A stretch of 64,000 nucleotides of DNA from Pratylenchus scribneri (taxonomy: Eukaryota; Nematoda; Chromadorea; Rhabditida; Pratylenchidae). Under the pieces are notes generated by a model. It had not been told where the DNA came from, did no database searches, and saw only the letters and a program-made list of their open reading frames with translations. This document shows positions 24,396 through 37,637 of this stretch, piece by piece. A program made the translations under genes and the position numbers. The stretch covers positions 4,085,501 to 4,149,500 of the forward strand of contig JAQSEB010000010.1 of NCBI GenBank assembly GCA_030063045.1, read 5' to 3'. Numbering within the stretch: position 1 is the stretch's first letter; the number at the start of each line of letters is the position of its first letter.

Positions 24396-26681
24396 ACATT
24401 TAGAAGTACCATTGAAAAATAATGTATAACAATAATAAAAAACTGGGCCAATTGGAAAAGTGTCGAGAGAAGTGGATATTGCAATGGAATGAAGCATGAA
24501 CGAGATAAGATTTGCTCTTTTCGAAAGCAATAATGTGGCCCATGAATGAATTTAAGAGGAAAGAAGCTTGAAGGAGAAATGGCGGCCACATCGATGGACA
24601 AGGGGACAACATTTTATTAAAAAACGACAAGATCCAATAGCCCAATTATTTTTATGCAGAATGTGCTGTGCTGATGTGCGTGGTATCGGTCGACTGTTTT
24701 GGATATTGATGATGGTCATGTTTTTGTTGTATTTGTCCATTATTCCCACCTATTGGATGAATGCAAATTGTAGGGAGAGAAGGGGTAAAGCCGAAAGAAT
24801 ATGGCGGGAATTGGGCCTAGGAATGGTGGGTGGACGTCTTTTTTTGTTGTTGCCGGTGTTATCCGATATTCGCGTCACCCTCCAGCTAGCAACCAGTCAC
24901 TCTTAATGGCAAAAATGCCAACGGCACAAAATGGGGCAAAAGCATAGGAAAATGGTAGAATGAGGCGAATTGCCCCCTGGGCTAAATGTAAGATTGGGAA
25001 AAGGGGAAATGGTGGAATATTGTCTAATTGAAAAACACACTTTGCATTTCAACGAAAGAATAGGACAATGTTAAGTATTAAACGATTTAAAAGATAACAG
25101 CTTAATTTATAAAGAATTCCGGAAAAATTATTAAAATGGGAAAGTCGATTGGAATTCGTCTTTAGAAATCTAAAATTTACAATTGAAGCCATATTTTGCG
25201 CTTTTATAATAAAAGTGATAATTAAGATAGCCCCACAGAGAGAGCAAGCTTGTGTTGGTGTTGTTGCCGAGAATGGCCCTTTGAGGGGTAAAGATGGACG
25301 AAAGGCAGGGAAGAGGCATTGATGAAATGTTACTGCGGCTTATATTGGTGGAGGAGGGGGCTTTGACCAGCAGCAGATGTATGGGTTGGGCTTGTCCTCA
25401 GTCAGGCAAAGAAACCAACAGAGGAGAGAAGCTTTCTGCCAGCCGTCACCGCCTCTGGCTGTGCTTCAATTCGACATTGGCCAAATGAATGGAGGGAGCA
25501 TAGAATTAGAATCCTGCTGGATGTGAGGAAGAGGGTGGCGGCCTATTGCCCACCCATTCCCGAGCCGGCCGTCACCCAATCCCCCTTTCCACATATTCCA
25601 CCCAATTGCCCAATCCGTACACAGCTTCTTCCCTTAAATTTTTCCACCCTCGCTTATGCCCTCCCCCCACCCCACTAAAGCCTCTGCCGCTGGAGGCAAT
25701 ATAGTTTTGCCTTGGCCCCAATTTTTTCTACTCCCGCCTCATTTGTTTGCTGCTTTGCCCATGGCTATATAGAGTGGCTGGCAGCAGCAATAGACGATAA
25801 AATTCCCTTTATGGGCATAATCCTTTCTTTTGCCGACTGCAACCATCCCATCATCCAACGGCCTATGAATATGCAGTATGCACTGCAATTCTTCATTCAC
25901 CCTTGTCACGATAAGCATCGCCTTTCCAAAAAATTATTTCCCAAGGGGACATGTGGATATATTGGGGTTGGGATTCATTTGCGATCTTTTGGAGGGATTG
26001 TTCTGTCCTCCAGACAGCAATTGCCAGCTGCTGTTTATTGGGAGGGTCAATCTGCTTCAATGGAATGGAGGACAATCCATTGATCTGCTGATGGGCAAAA
26101 CCCTTTTGCTATTTGGAAATGTGGATCGACAAAAAATTAGCCCTTCAAAACATTAGCTTGATTGAAATGAGGAAAAGATAACTCCTATGGAAGTACAATT
26201 ATTATTAATGTGGGGGGGGGGGGGCGGGGGATTGGGGATTCAAATCGGCATGGGAAAGATACCAATTTTTTTTTAAGTTTACCGAACATCAAGCTTTTTA
26301 AGCCAGCCAAAAAACTTATTAATTAATATCGCTTATTGTGGTATTTATTTATTTGGCGTAAATAAAATTGATGTCAAATAAATGGTAATGGATGGGTGGT
26401 GGAGAAATTGATAAATGAACAAATAAGTAAATTCAATCAATGGAATTAATGGGGCAGCGAGGCGCTGCCGAAAATTTTCAAAATTCCAAAATATAATTAG
26501 CATAAACAAAATGATGATAACATTAAACAAAAAGAAGGCTTGATATTAGGTGGGAGGAGGATAGTTTTGGGAATTTTTAGGAGGAAGAATTGGAGAAATA
26601 TAAGCGAAAAAAAACAAACAAATAAAATGAGATACTGCAATATTCTTGTTATTTAATTTCCTTCCATTGCAATTCAATTCA
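24396..26681. other. Intergenic, no supported gene
   Basis: This part of the gap between slo-1 and HCF-1 contains a more GC-rich stretch (25250-26130) and a 13-G run followed by C and 5 G (26212-26230). Open frames of 60-123 aa exist on both strands, but none shows a domain, coherent splice sites or a family resemblance. Confidence 0.45.
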
Positions 26682-29600
26682 CTATGCTTGTTCCGTTCGC
26701 AACTTCTTTTTGCCGGCACCAATCAAATATTCACGAACTGTCATTCCCGAATTTATGGTCTCATCCTGTTCCTGTTGATGTTGATGTGCATTTCCTTCTT
26801 CTCCATGTTGATGAATTATTGAGGGTGGAGTTTGCATTTGTTGATGATGTTGAGGTGAAACATTTTGTTGCTGTCTTTGAATGTGGACTTGAATCGGCGG
26901 CTGCTGTGGCGATGATGCCGAATAACCGTACACATTTGGCCCTTGTGAATTTTGAATGGCATAGGCCGGCGGCGTTGATTGAATCTGAAATTTTCAATGA
27001 ATTTGGTTATGTTAATATTTACGGTTTAATCTAATTAATTAAACTTATGGCAAATTATTTTTGTGTTCTAAAATTCAGTATAAAATTCTAATTGTGTTTT
27101 TTTTTACATTTGATATTTTATTTATCCATCGATAGACTTACCCTATGTGGCCCCATTGTTTGTGGCTGAATCATGTCCAAATTGCTAGTGGCCGGAGAAT
27201 GTTGATAGCGAGGTCCCGAAATCTGGGCATAATATCCAGCACCGGGTGAATGAACCATTTGCGGCTGGACCGGCGATGGCTGATGATGATAGGATGAATA
27301 AACACGTTTTAAGCCATGTTGATGTGCCATTGGAGGCATCGGTGCCATCACGGCCAAAGGCGGACGGTGTTCTTGGAGCCAACGAACCTGGGTGGCAGGT
27401 CCATAGCCCTTGAAATGGAATAATTATTCAATTATTATTTCATTTTTGTTTTGAAAAGCTATACACATTTTTAGCCAAATTCACCTTCTCATTTCGTGCC
27501 GCAATGCGGAAAATGATTGCCGGTTTCGGGTTCATATCGATGTGGGCCAATTGCAAATTTTGATTGTTTACCACACAACTTGCCAATTGGCCAATGTAGA
27601 CGGGCACAAATGCGGGCGAAGTAGCAGAACGCATTGCCAAATAGACAGAATATTCAATAATTTGACCATTTGTAGTTTGCGGAGGTTCCTTAAAATTATT
27701 TTAAAAAATAATCAAATTATTTTTTTCAAAAAACTTACCCAAGAAATATTTGCACCATTTGTTCCTTTTGTGATTTTGATTGAAGATGGTGCCCCGGGGA
27801 AACCAGGGATGCATGTTTTGAAGTTGTTCACCGGAGACCATTTACTCTGCCCAACCGAATTTATTGCACAAACACGGAACTGAAATGAATTGGAATTGAT
27901 TTTTAAATATTATTTTATTCAGAAATTTTACCCTGTAGAAAATGCCTGGTTCGAGCTTTATTTGCTGCTAAAAATTAAATTTTATTTTTAAAATTTTGCA
28001 TTTTATTTTACATTTTCTGCATTCGAATATTCCGTAACAATAATTTTATTCTCAGTCAGAGTGGAAACATCGCACCTGAATTAATAATTCATTCATTAAA
28101 ATAGTATTTTTTTTACCATTCTTCATTCGCCTGTTGATATACTCTTTGGCCCACCATTGTTGGTGCCATTTGATTATTATCCATAAATTTTGTTCCACCC
28201 AATGAATATGATGGAGATGTTTCTTGTTCTGATTCGGCTGCATTGGACAATGCAATTTTCTTCGCATTTTCAGTTTCTTGTGCTGATTTTGACGAAGTTG
28301 CTTGACCAAAATTCGACTGTTGAAATTAAAATTGGTAATAATATTTAACATTCCAAGAATATATTTCAATAACTCATTACTTCTTCCTTTTGTTGTTGTT
28401 GCCATTCATTTCGTCCTCCTCCTTCATCAATTGGTAAATCTTCGTTGAGTGGTTCATTTTCTTGTTGAGATTGTTGTTGATGATGAGCTTGGTTTGAATC
28501 TTTCACATCCTTCAAATCATCCGGTGTAGCACGCATCTTCAATCAAAATAAATTAAATTTGAATTCCTGTTGAGTGAGTATTAACCTGCTCAATGGAAGA
28601 TGGGTCCATTTCTTCTTTTTTCGTCTCCTCAATTTCATCATTCTTCTTTTCCTCTTTATGATTATTTTCGGGTGAATTTTTATGTTCATTTGTTGATTTC
28701 TCTTGCTGCTCTAATTGTTTTTGCTGTTGCTGAAGTTGCTCTTCGACCAAACTTTCGGCCTCATTCAATGCTTCATCAAGAATGTTTGTGGGCAAAATCT
28801 GCTAAATATTATTAAGTATTCTTTTATTGTATATTTGAACATTTACATCGATTGCCGGCGCAACTGGTGCCGTATAAGTAGTTTTGGTGGTAGTTGTTGG
28901 TGTTGTTGTGTTCGTTGGGAGGAATGCGGCGGTTTGTTCGGTTTGGGAGAGAACATTGAATCCGCCATTCGAATTTGTTACTTCTCCGGTTGTTGGTTGC
29001 AAAACCATAATTTTCTGTGCCTGATTTGGTGTTCCCGTTTCCCCAATTCCGCCAGGTGCCGAATTTCGCATAATGACTCGCGGTGATGGATTATATGCTT
29101 GGGGGATTTGGTGCTTTGCTCGAATGGCAGTAGGCGGAAATGAATGGCTTAATCCGCTGACCACAGGTGAATGTTGGGCCATACCCGTTGGGCGTGGCTG
29201 ACGATAATAGGTGACTGGACGAACCATTCGGACAGCGCCGGGATTGAATGGCATTGCGGCTCGAATAATTCGACGACCAGTTTGGACTTCTAAAAATCAA
29301 TATATTATTTATTCATCATTAATTGAAATATTCACTTTGATCCTCATTATGCTGTTCAACCCTTTGAATTTGTAAAATATATTTGTCCGCATTCACAATG
29401 GCAGGCCATTGGATTTCGAGTGAATTAACGCTGGCACGGACCAATTGAATAGTTGTGGGGGAAGCCGGTGCCTCCACTTCCAAATACCACATATCATCGC
29501 AACAAACTTAAATAAATTTTCTGAATTTTAGTAACCATTTATTTTAATTTACCTTGAGTATGCCAACTTTTCTTATATCCATCACGACCGGACCAAATAT

Positions 29601-31012
29601 AGACGCGTTTGTTGATAACAACCGCACTGTGTCCTGCACGTGCTCCCGGTTCCATTCCATTTGAATCGGTCGTTGGTTCCATTGGTTGTTCCCAAGTCAA
29701 AGAATTCAGATTAAGTATGGCCAAAGTATTTGTGCATTTCCATTCCTTATCCGGATGCTCAATTTTATCAGTTGGCTCCATCGGGACCCTAAAAATTTTA
29801 AATATTATTATGAAGCATAACGGGAAGTTTGGACGATTTTTAATGGGAAAATTATTTTTTATAAGTAATTCAATATAGGTTTATTGTTGAAAATGGATTA
29901 ATTGGTCTGTACACATACCATCCACCAAAGACGAACATCCTATTCCCGATAACATTGGCAGTATGCAGCGATCTGGGCACGGGGGTCACTCCATGAGGCA
30001 GTGGATTTGACCAATTCTTAACAATTTTGTGAAGTCAGATGGCATAAATTAATTTAGAAATTAACCATATTCATCAAATCCAGGATCCAAACATCATTCA
30101 TTCTCTGTCCGTCCATTCCTCCATAAATTATCAATTGTTCTTTGCCACTGCTGGTGACGAAATGGACGGCCGTATGTGATTCACGCGGCGGTGGAGAAAT
30201 TCCATTTGTCTAAAAATTATTTTGTATATTCATTGATTATTTAAAGCTTTTAGTTTCTGTATGTTTTATTTCAAATTAGCTTGACAAATAAATTAACCTC
30301 CATATATTCCCAATAGAGCGAATTCGACGGACTGCCCAGATTGATCACGTACAAATCATTCAGATAACGTGGTTGGTTACTTTTCGGATCATCACTGTCA
30401 TTTGCCAATCCACCGAACACATAGGCATAATAATCCATTCCCAGTGTGAATGAATGACCCAATCGAGGGCATGGGCCTGGGACATCATTGGCGGGACGAA
30501 CTCGCAAATTGCGCCATTCCCAGCGAGTGGTTTGAAGTTCATAAACATCATTTGAATATCTGATGAATGCAAATTAGATGAAATAATATTTTCTTACTTT
30601 CCATATTCCACCATTCCGCCAAATATGAAAACCTTTCCTTGACCAATAAGTGAGACCATTCCTAAAAATATTGCATTCTTAATGGGTACAATTTTAATAT
30701 TCTCACCATATGCTGCAAAACCATGCGGAATTTCGCCACGCACAAGCGGAACAAACCATTTATTTTTGACCACATCATAAACATGCAATTCGTCCACAAT
30801 CCCTTCATTTCCACCGCCGAATACGAGCATCAATTCCTTGATGGCCACACCTCGATGACCATGTCGGGGTCTAATAATAAATTATTTTACTAATGTGAAT
30901 AATTCGAACCAAACCTTGGAGTTGGTCCACCGCTCGCATCGTCGATTCGATTCCATTTGGTCACTAATTTCGCTCGATTATTATTATTTGTTGTATCAAA
31001 TTGTGAATTCAT
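26682..31012 (-). CDS. hcf-1: Host cell factor 1 (HCF-1), kelch/fibronectin III protein
   Basis: A multi-exon gene from [20 protein letters not shown] (31012) to the stop at 26682. The N-terminal half is a kelch beta-propeller: repeats show [64 protein letters not shown] and [24 protein letters not shown] fibronectin III segment follows ([20 protein letters not shown]), then a low-complexity Pro/Gln/Thr and Glu/Lys centre (about 29.2-28.4 kb). The C-terminal fibronectin III pair includes [17 protein letters not shown] and [20 protein letters not shown], and a Gln/His/Pro tail ends the protein. HCF-1 is a chromatin scaffold recruiting Set1/MLL-type methyltransferases and deacetylases; in C. 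elegans it represses DAF-16. No cleavage-type HCF-PRO repeats are seen, as expected for invertebrate forms. Confidence 0.93.
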
Positions 31013-31551
31013 TCTGGCTAAAAATTAAAAACAATTTAATTTGAAAATTGAAAGATTTGTGCCAAAATAAATTGGCTTTGTATAATTTGGGAAAATAGGG
31101 AATGATTTTGATGCAATCGGAATGGGCTTTAGGCATAAATAAAGAAGCATAAACAATTGTCGAGGTAATTCGACAAAAATTAGATTGCATTATGCGGGGA
31201 AGAAAAGTTGGGAAAATATAAAAGCTGCGAAGGTTGGGAAAGAATGAGCGAGGAATTGGGAAATATGGTGGAGTCATGACGAATGGGGAATTCGGCAAGA
31301 AATAATAGGCGAGTTGGCGGGTGAAAAATTAGAAGTTATATGGAAAAAGTGATGAGGATGTTTAGCGTGGATATTTAAATGCGAAATGTAATCGATTAAA
31401 GAGAATCGTTCAAAATAAAATTCCGATACTAAAGCGATGTAACGCTTATAAAAATGTAAAAAATTAATAAATAATCATGGAAAATATTTATTCATTTTTA
31501 ACAAATAATTTAATGCAAATTAAATATTATAAAACAGTGATTTTCTATCAA
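31013..31551. other. Spacer between CPT2 and HCF-1 genes
   Basis: The 539-nt gap separates two genes transcribed in the same (minus) direction. It is AT-rich without a supported gene and probably contains the CPT2 3' UTR and HCF-1 5' region. Confidence 0.4.
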
Positions 31552-34302
31552 TTATTCTTTGCTATTAATGCCTGCTTCAATAACATTTCGTATTTTGTTG
31601 AGTGCAACATCTAATTCAGCACAAAATTTTGTAGCATTCCTTTTATCCTTAAAAAGTGGAAAGCAGAAATAACCATTTTTTTTATATAAAACCTTATACG
31701 TTGACACAGCAAATCCTATTTTCTCGTCCGTAACATTGTATGCAATCCCATAGCCATTTGGTACTACTGGGCCAAAGCCGCCAAAATAAATTGTGTCCGT
31801 TGAAAGTGTTGAAGTGGAAAGGATGAATTGGCTCATTCTCTCATAAACATTGTTGATGAAAAACCGGGGATATGGTCGATTGAGTCGTTTTGCTGTGCAG
31901 ATAAGTCCGAATAAGTGGCGGTCGAAACCTTGACCCAGTGAACATTCTTTGACCAATGTGGAATGAACATTCGAACATTTACGCAGCAAATTTATTAATT
32001 CTGCCTGCTGAACATTATCCGATTTGAAGGCGTTCACAGTTTCTCGTGTTGCAGTTGTAGCCGAACGAATACCTGAGATAATGAAATGAATAAAATTATT
32101 TTAATTATTACATTCCGTTCGGCCTTTTTTAAACGCAGCAGTCGAACAACTCTCATACGTTGGGACAAATTCATTGTAGAGTGAATGATAAGCCATTTGA
32201 ATAGCCAATTGCATAATTGCATCCGGTGAAATTCTCGCTGCCTTGATTGTCGACTTGCTCAGTGTTTTGTGTTCCAAAACGCCAAAATCAATATTTTGAC
32301 AATGTTTCATGTGTTTTTCTTGGGCATTTCGAATGTGTATTCGCAAAGAATCGCTCAAATTCCATTCTAAAAATAATTTTATATAATGTTTTTATTTATC
32401 GAAAATTGAATACCTAATTTTTTAACAAAATCACTTGGCATTGAACCAATTGATGGTTTTTGTTCAATCTCAACAAATCTATGCTTGATGGTGTCCTTGA
32501 GTGTTTCTTCCATCAAGCGAAGTACGGCAACGCCATCTCCCCAAGAATGTTCAAAATTTATTGTCTTAAAAAAGATGGGAATAATTAATATTTATAAATA
32601 GAAAATATACCGCTTGTCCATTTCCATCAATGATAAGTTGAAAACATTTATCGAACCTAAATTTTATGCAAATTTTTAATGAAAAATTGTTTATTATTTA
32701 TTTAAATAAATTAAAATTATTCAATTTTAATATTAAAAATATTAACAAACCATCGATTGCGTCCATCATCACCGCAAAGCAGGGATTGGACTAATCGAGT
32801 GGGATCTTGGCTGGTAACATCATCAAGGCACAAAACGAATCTTAATTGAAATAATCAATAGTTTATATTAATAAAAACAAACAATGCATTTTCAATTGCT
32901 TGAAGTGAATTAAAATTTTGTCGATCCGAATTGATCAGTTCGGCGCGAACATCGGCCCATGTATCTCTGTCCTAAAAGAATATTTTTATTTATTAAAAAT
33001 TTGATTAATTAATTTACCAATGTGGTCAATGATCCAACACATTCTTCAGGTTTTGGTGGTGTTTCAGTATTGTTTAATATTTTATGGAGTGCCGCAAATA
33101 TATGTTCAGGTCGATGAATTTTTGCTAAAAATTGGAAATTTAAAAAAATATTACTTAAATTTAATTAACGATTAAAATTGTGGTCGAATAATTGCACGGT
33201 ATAGAATTGTCCATTCCGAATTACAACAAAATGATTCCTAAATTCTTTAATAAATAAATAATAATATTTAAATCATACGAATGTTTCAAACTCAAATAAT
33301 CTTTATTGCGTTGAGGAATTCGACATCCACCAAATAAAGAAGTGTATTGGCTCATATCCAATGGGAAGGCTTTAAATGCTGCAGCACCAAACTAAAAATA
33401 TAATTTTAACATTTGTAATTAATAATAAATTAATTAATTACCCAGCTGAGACTTGGAGGAAGAATTCTGAAATTAAAAATTTGTAAAAATTCAAATTTAA
33501 ATTGTAAACCTGCAAAATCGCCGAAATAATTGAGTATCCGACTTTGCCGGATTCAAATGGAAGATTTCCGGTGCCAGCACTTCCCAATCCAATGATCTTT
33601 TGAAGCGGGCACATGAAATAACAAAATTTGTGGCCCGGATAAGTTGATTATTGTATGCCGGCTCTGGATCAGGTGCAAACATCATAAAGGGATTATAATT
33701 GACTGGACAAGGAACACGCGCCGAAAGATACATATCAAACCATGGTTCAGACTTTATGAAATAATTTTAAATATTATTTTAAATAAATTTATTTTTACAA
33801 TGTATGAAGTCAGCGGGTTTTGTCGATCATATTGCACCAGTGCCTTTTGCAATTCTGGTCCTTCTCCTTTGAGGAATTCGTCGACCAGTTGTTCAGTTTC
33901 TTTCACTTCCGCTTCATTGCAAACGGCTCTTACGGCTTCCAAATATCGTTGACAGGATTTTTCCAATTTTGGTATTGCCAACCGACGAAGTGATTTCTGT
34001 TTTTATTGGGATATATTTTTTAAATATAATTTAATCTTACCTGAAAATGATATGTGGGTATTTCGCTTTTGTGTAGAAATTGATAATCATCGGAATTATA
34101 ATCACGATAAGATTTTACAGAAATATTCCGATGTGCAATTAAACAATGTCTAAATTATTAAAACATTATGAAACCTATGAAATTTTATTAATGGGAGGTT
34201 AAAATTTACCCCAAAAATATCATCTTATAAATATAATAAAACTCACTTTAAATAATTTTTATTGCCATTTACTATGTAGAATGTTGCTGCCGTTCTGTAC
34301 AT
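31552..34302 (-). CDS. CPT2: Carnitine O-palmitoyltransferase 2, mitochondrial
   Basis: About 11 exons run from [19 protein letters not shown] (ATG 34302) to GINSKE-stop (31552). [24 protein letters not shown] is the choline/carnitine acyltransferase N-terminal signature. The catalytic histidine lies in [15 protein letters not shown] (about 32.55 kb). The CoA/carnitine-site region reads [21 protein letters not shown], and the end has [20 protein letters not shown] and GYGIAYNV as in CPT2. The enzyme reconverts acylcarnitine and CoA to acyl-CoA on the matrix side of the inner mitochondrial membrane for beta-oxidation. The short N-terminus is basic and hydroxylated, as for a presequence. CPT2 is preferred over CPT1 because no pair of N-terminal transmembrane helices is present. 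The gene starts 238 nt downstream of the unknown gene's stop. Confidence 0.92.
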
Positions 34303-34539
34303 CTGCTTATTGATTAATTAAAAATCTAATAAAAATTAAGAATAATCAATAAATAATCAAAAATAATTCATAAATATGTATGTTTTGTACAAAAAACATT
34401 ATTTTTAATTTTAATAATAAGATAAACAAACAAAAAAAAGAGATCAAATAATCATTTACAATAGTGAAATAGACAATAGCCGATTTATAATATTTGGTTC
34501 AATCAATCAATTAAATTAGTTCCATGGCCAAATCTCTTC

Positions 34540-36163
34540 TCAATAATTGTTAATATTTGAATTAGAAGACACCAACTCCTTCTTCACCATTGTGACCATT
34601 CGATTCACCATATTATCCAATTGATCAAGCCGTCTAAAATCAATATAAATTTGTGATTACTTTTAATGCAATTAATTTTATTTTTACATTGTAAAATGCA
34701 AATTTTTATAATTAAATCACAACCCATTTTTATGAATTAGTTCATTTTTTCAATCGAAATTATTTGCTTATTGAATATTTCATACTTGATAATCAGTGGA
34801 ATTTCGCTTGCGCAATTCTTGCAGAATGCCGAACATTCTCCTTCTCCTTCATCATCATCCACAATTTGCACATCATCATTGTTATCCTCGCCCTCTTCAT
34901 CAATTGTAATTGGCTGCTGATGAGATTCCTGCTGTTGATTAACAATGATATTGTTGTTCTTTGGTGGCAAAATATTATTGCTGTTCGCGCCGGTGAGCAC
35001 ATTACTTGGCATTGTTCGGACAATAAAATGTTGCGGACGTTCTTGTTGATATGAAGAATTTGATGAGGTCTGAACAACGTTTGACGGTGTTGGCTGAGCT
35101 CTAACTGATTTGCAAAATGAAGAGACCACCTAATAAGAATGGAATAATTGCATTCATTTTTGTAATGGATTTTTTAATATTACCTGATCAACCGTTGATT
35201 CAATCCTAGGATCCACGCAATTATTTTGTTGCCATTGATTAACGTTGTCTCGGAAATTATTTAGATATATTTGTTGCTGGGAGCTCATTGATGAAGTGCC
35301 AGCAATGGAAAGCCCGAACGGTGAAGGAATTGCATATTTTGTTTTCGTCGGTTGAACTTGTAAATTTATAATATTTTAAATACGAAAAAAAATATCACCT
35401 GCGGATGCTGATTGTGATGAGATAGGACGATTCAAATTTATGGGTCCATTTTTCTGTTGTTGTGCATTTGATGTTGCCATAGTTTCTTTGTTCTTGACTG
35501 AACGACTGACCAATTCATTCAACATTGAATTAGAAGATGATGAACTTCCAGCAATGCCGTTCTCCGAGATGGTTTTTCCATTAGAAATCCTTTTAAATTT
35601 AAAATTGAGAATTCGTGGTTGGTCATTTTTACTGTCGTAAAAATTTTAAAGATACTACTTTTTAACCACTATCTAATTGCTAAAAATTTATTTGAAGTTT
35701 CAACCTGTTATGAAGCAAACGTCCAGTAATTGGTTTTGTAATATTCCTTGAAATGGATGGAGCAGTAACAATTTTATTTGTGACCACTTGAGTTGTCAAA
35801 TTCTGTTTTCGTTTGGATCTTCGCAGATCGGGCTCAATTCGATGTGCAACAGATCCATCCCTTTCACCATCCTGCTGTCCATCTCCATCATCATCAGATT
35901 TGGAACCTATTTTGAAAATTATTTCGTTCGAACCTAATTTTTTAAAATTAAACTTGACGTTAATATTTTTACCTTCTTCACTGCTGGCAATTTCAAGTGC
36001 ATTGCTGGCCAGATTTTGTAAAACTTGGTCGATTGAAGGAGTTGGGATAACAAATTCTTCTCGTTCTGCTGAAAATATTATAAAATTTGATTTTAATTTT
36101 AAATAATTAATTACCATAATTTTCATCGTTCTTCCTTTGCTTCTTTTTCCGCAAAAAAGGCAT
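34540..36163 (-). CDS. Uncharacterised nuclear-looking protein
   Basis: About seven exons run from MPFLRKKKQRKNDENY (ATG 36163) to SNINNY-stop (34540). A basic N-terminus is followed by a helix (SIDQVLQNLASNALEIASSE), an acidic stretch (SDDDGDGQQDGERDG), a basic run (EPDLRRSKRKQNL), Ser/Asn/Gln-rich linkers and a second acidic block (DEEGEDNNDDVQIVDDDEGE). The C-terminal exon pair reads CKNCASEIPLII-KRLDQLDNMVNRMVTMVKKEL, a CxxC followed by a short amphipathic helix that could be a dimerisation element. I do not recognise a family. A regulatory or chromatin role is only suggested by composition. It sits between the TFAM-like gene and CPT2 on the same strand. Confidence 0.6.
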
Positions 36164-36619
36164 TTATTTTTAATGGCAGTTTTTTCAATATAAGCAATAA
36201 AGTAATCTCTAAAAATTAAATAATTTTGCTGATATGAGAAAATTGAGTAGTTCTTTTATACCAATCCAATGATTTTTTTTCAATCATTTTTATTATATTT
36301 TTATTGATCATCCATCCTAAATCCTATTATGAACTTTTTTTTTAATTAACCATGGAAAACATAAAGAAAAACAAATTATTTAATCATTTTAAATAATTAA
36401 TAAAAATAATTATTATTTTTGAATGTTGCGCATTCGGGAATTTTTATAAATATTGTGGAAGAATTAATCCATAGATCCTGATTTAAAAAATAATTATGTA
36501 TCTATTGAATTATTAAACTTTGCTTTATCAAAAATTGTTGTGGATGAGATTATTTAAATGTAAAATCTTCGTTAGTTTGTTCCCCTGATATGATAATTTC
36601 GTTCCTCTTATTTATATGA
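36164..36619. other. Spacer, no gene seen
   Basis: A 456-nt AT-rich gap between co-oriented minus-strand genes, with no supported coding or RNA feature. Confidence 0.4.
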
Positions 36620-37637
36620 TTATTCTTCCTTCTTTCCACTTTTGCCTTTCTTCGATTCTTTCTTCTCCTTCTTATCCATATTCTTTCCACTTTTAGTTTT
36701 CGCCTGCTTCTCTCCTTGTTTTCCACGTTTGCTTTTGGTCGATTCCATTTTCTGCTTTTCCTCCCCATCAGGCTTTACACTTTTGACTTTCGGCGGCGAT
36801 TTCGGTTTGTGCTTTTCCTTCCATTCTGCAATTGCCGTTGAATTATTTTCTTTCCATTCGGCCAATTTCCTTTGATATTCTTCCTTGTTTTGCATTCCTC
36901 GCTCTTCATAAGGCTAAATAAAAATAATTTAATTTATAATACATAATTTAATGTACTTTTTTCTGTTCTTCTGACATGTTCTTCCACATTTCTCCAGCAT
37001 TTTTGCCAACTTGCGAGATGTCTTCCTTTCCCTTTGGTTTCTGGTCCATTTTGTCACTTATATCCTTCACAAAAAGCGCAAATGAGGATGCCGGCTGTTT
37101 TGGTTTATTTGTCAACTTTCGGAACTATTAAAAATTTATAAATTAAAACAATAAATATAGTTTACTTCATTGAGCTCCCGTTTCTTTGACAATTGTTTAC
37201 GTTTCTCGTTGCGTTCCACATTCTTTATCATCAAATCCTGTTTGGTATCATTCGGAAGTGATTCGAATTCAGCTCGCTTTTCTTCTTTCATTTTCTTTGC
37301 ATTCTCAAAATAAACCTAAATAATATAATAATATAACTATATTTAGTGAAATGTTTTCTACCGTCTTCTGTTCCATGCTCAGATTTTTCCAATCAATTGC
37401 CAATCGCTTAAATGCCTCGGTGACTTTATCCCCTTTAATCATTCCTTCCGTCTTTTCCTTTATGAATAGTGAATATGGCGATGGTCCATTATATCCGTGT
37501 GGCAATCTAGTTGACTTTGTTTGTGTAGAAAATACGCTTGAAGTCGTTGTGAATGCCTTGGCACTAAAAAAAGAAAATTATTCAAAAATGAAAGCACGAA
37601 TTCTGTTATTTATTCTCTTGGCTAAGGAAGTATTCAT
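36620..37637 (-). CDS. TFAM: Two-HMG-box protein, TFAM-like (mitochondrial)
   Basis: Exon 1 is 37637-37598 (MNTSLAKRINNRI). The next exons carry HMG box 1 (GPSPYSLFIKEKTEGMI, AIDWKNLSMEQKT-VYFENA, KRAEFESLP) and HMG box 2 (KQPASSFALFVKDIS, AGEMWKNMSEEQKK-PYEERG, EYQRKLAEW). A very Lys-rich tail ends GKSGKKEE. Two boxes separated by a basic linker behind a basic, hydroxylated N-terminus fit TFAM/HMG-5, the mtDNA-packaging transcription factor. The frame between exons 1 and 2 is restored only if the first intron ends in TG at 37563-37562, two bases past a normal AG (see findings). If exon 1 is wrong, the protein could instead be a nuclear HMGB-type factor, although the second box with its long tail argues for TFAM. 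Confidence 0.72.

Noticed and set aside
16028..24429. Long repetitive open reading frames (up to 345 aa) across minisatellite arrays
   Set aside because: The 29-bp unit has no stop in any plus frame and is not a multiple of 3, so every frame stays open with a 29-codon period. There is no start context, splice sites or composition typical of a protein.
24568..24906. 112-aa plus-strand frame with one hydrophobic segment
   Set aside because: No family, introns or neighbours. A single hydrophobic run in T-rich DNA is weak evidence.
25712..26156. Overlapping 92-123-aa frames in the GC-richer stretch upstream of HCF-1
   Set aside because: Several frames are open because the stretch is less AT-rich. 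None has a domain or a convincing splice structure.
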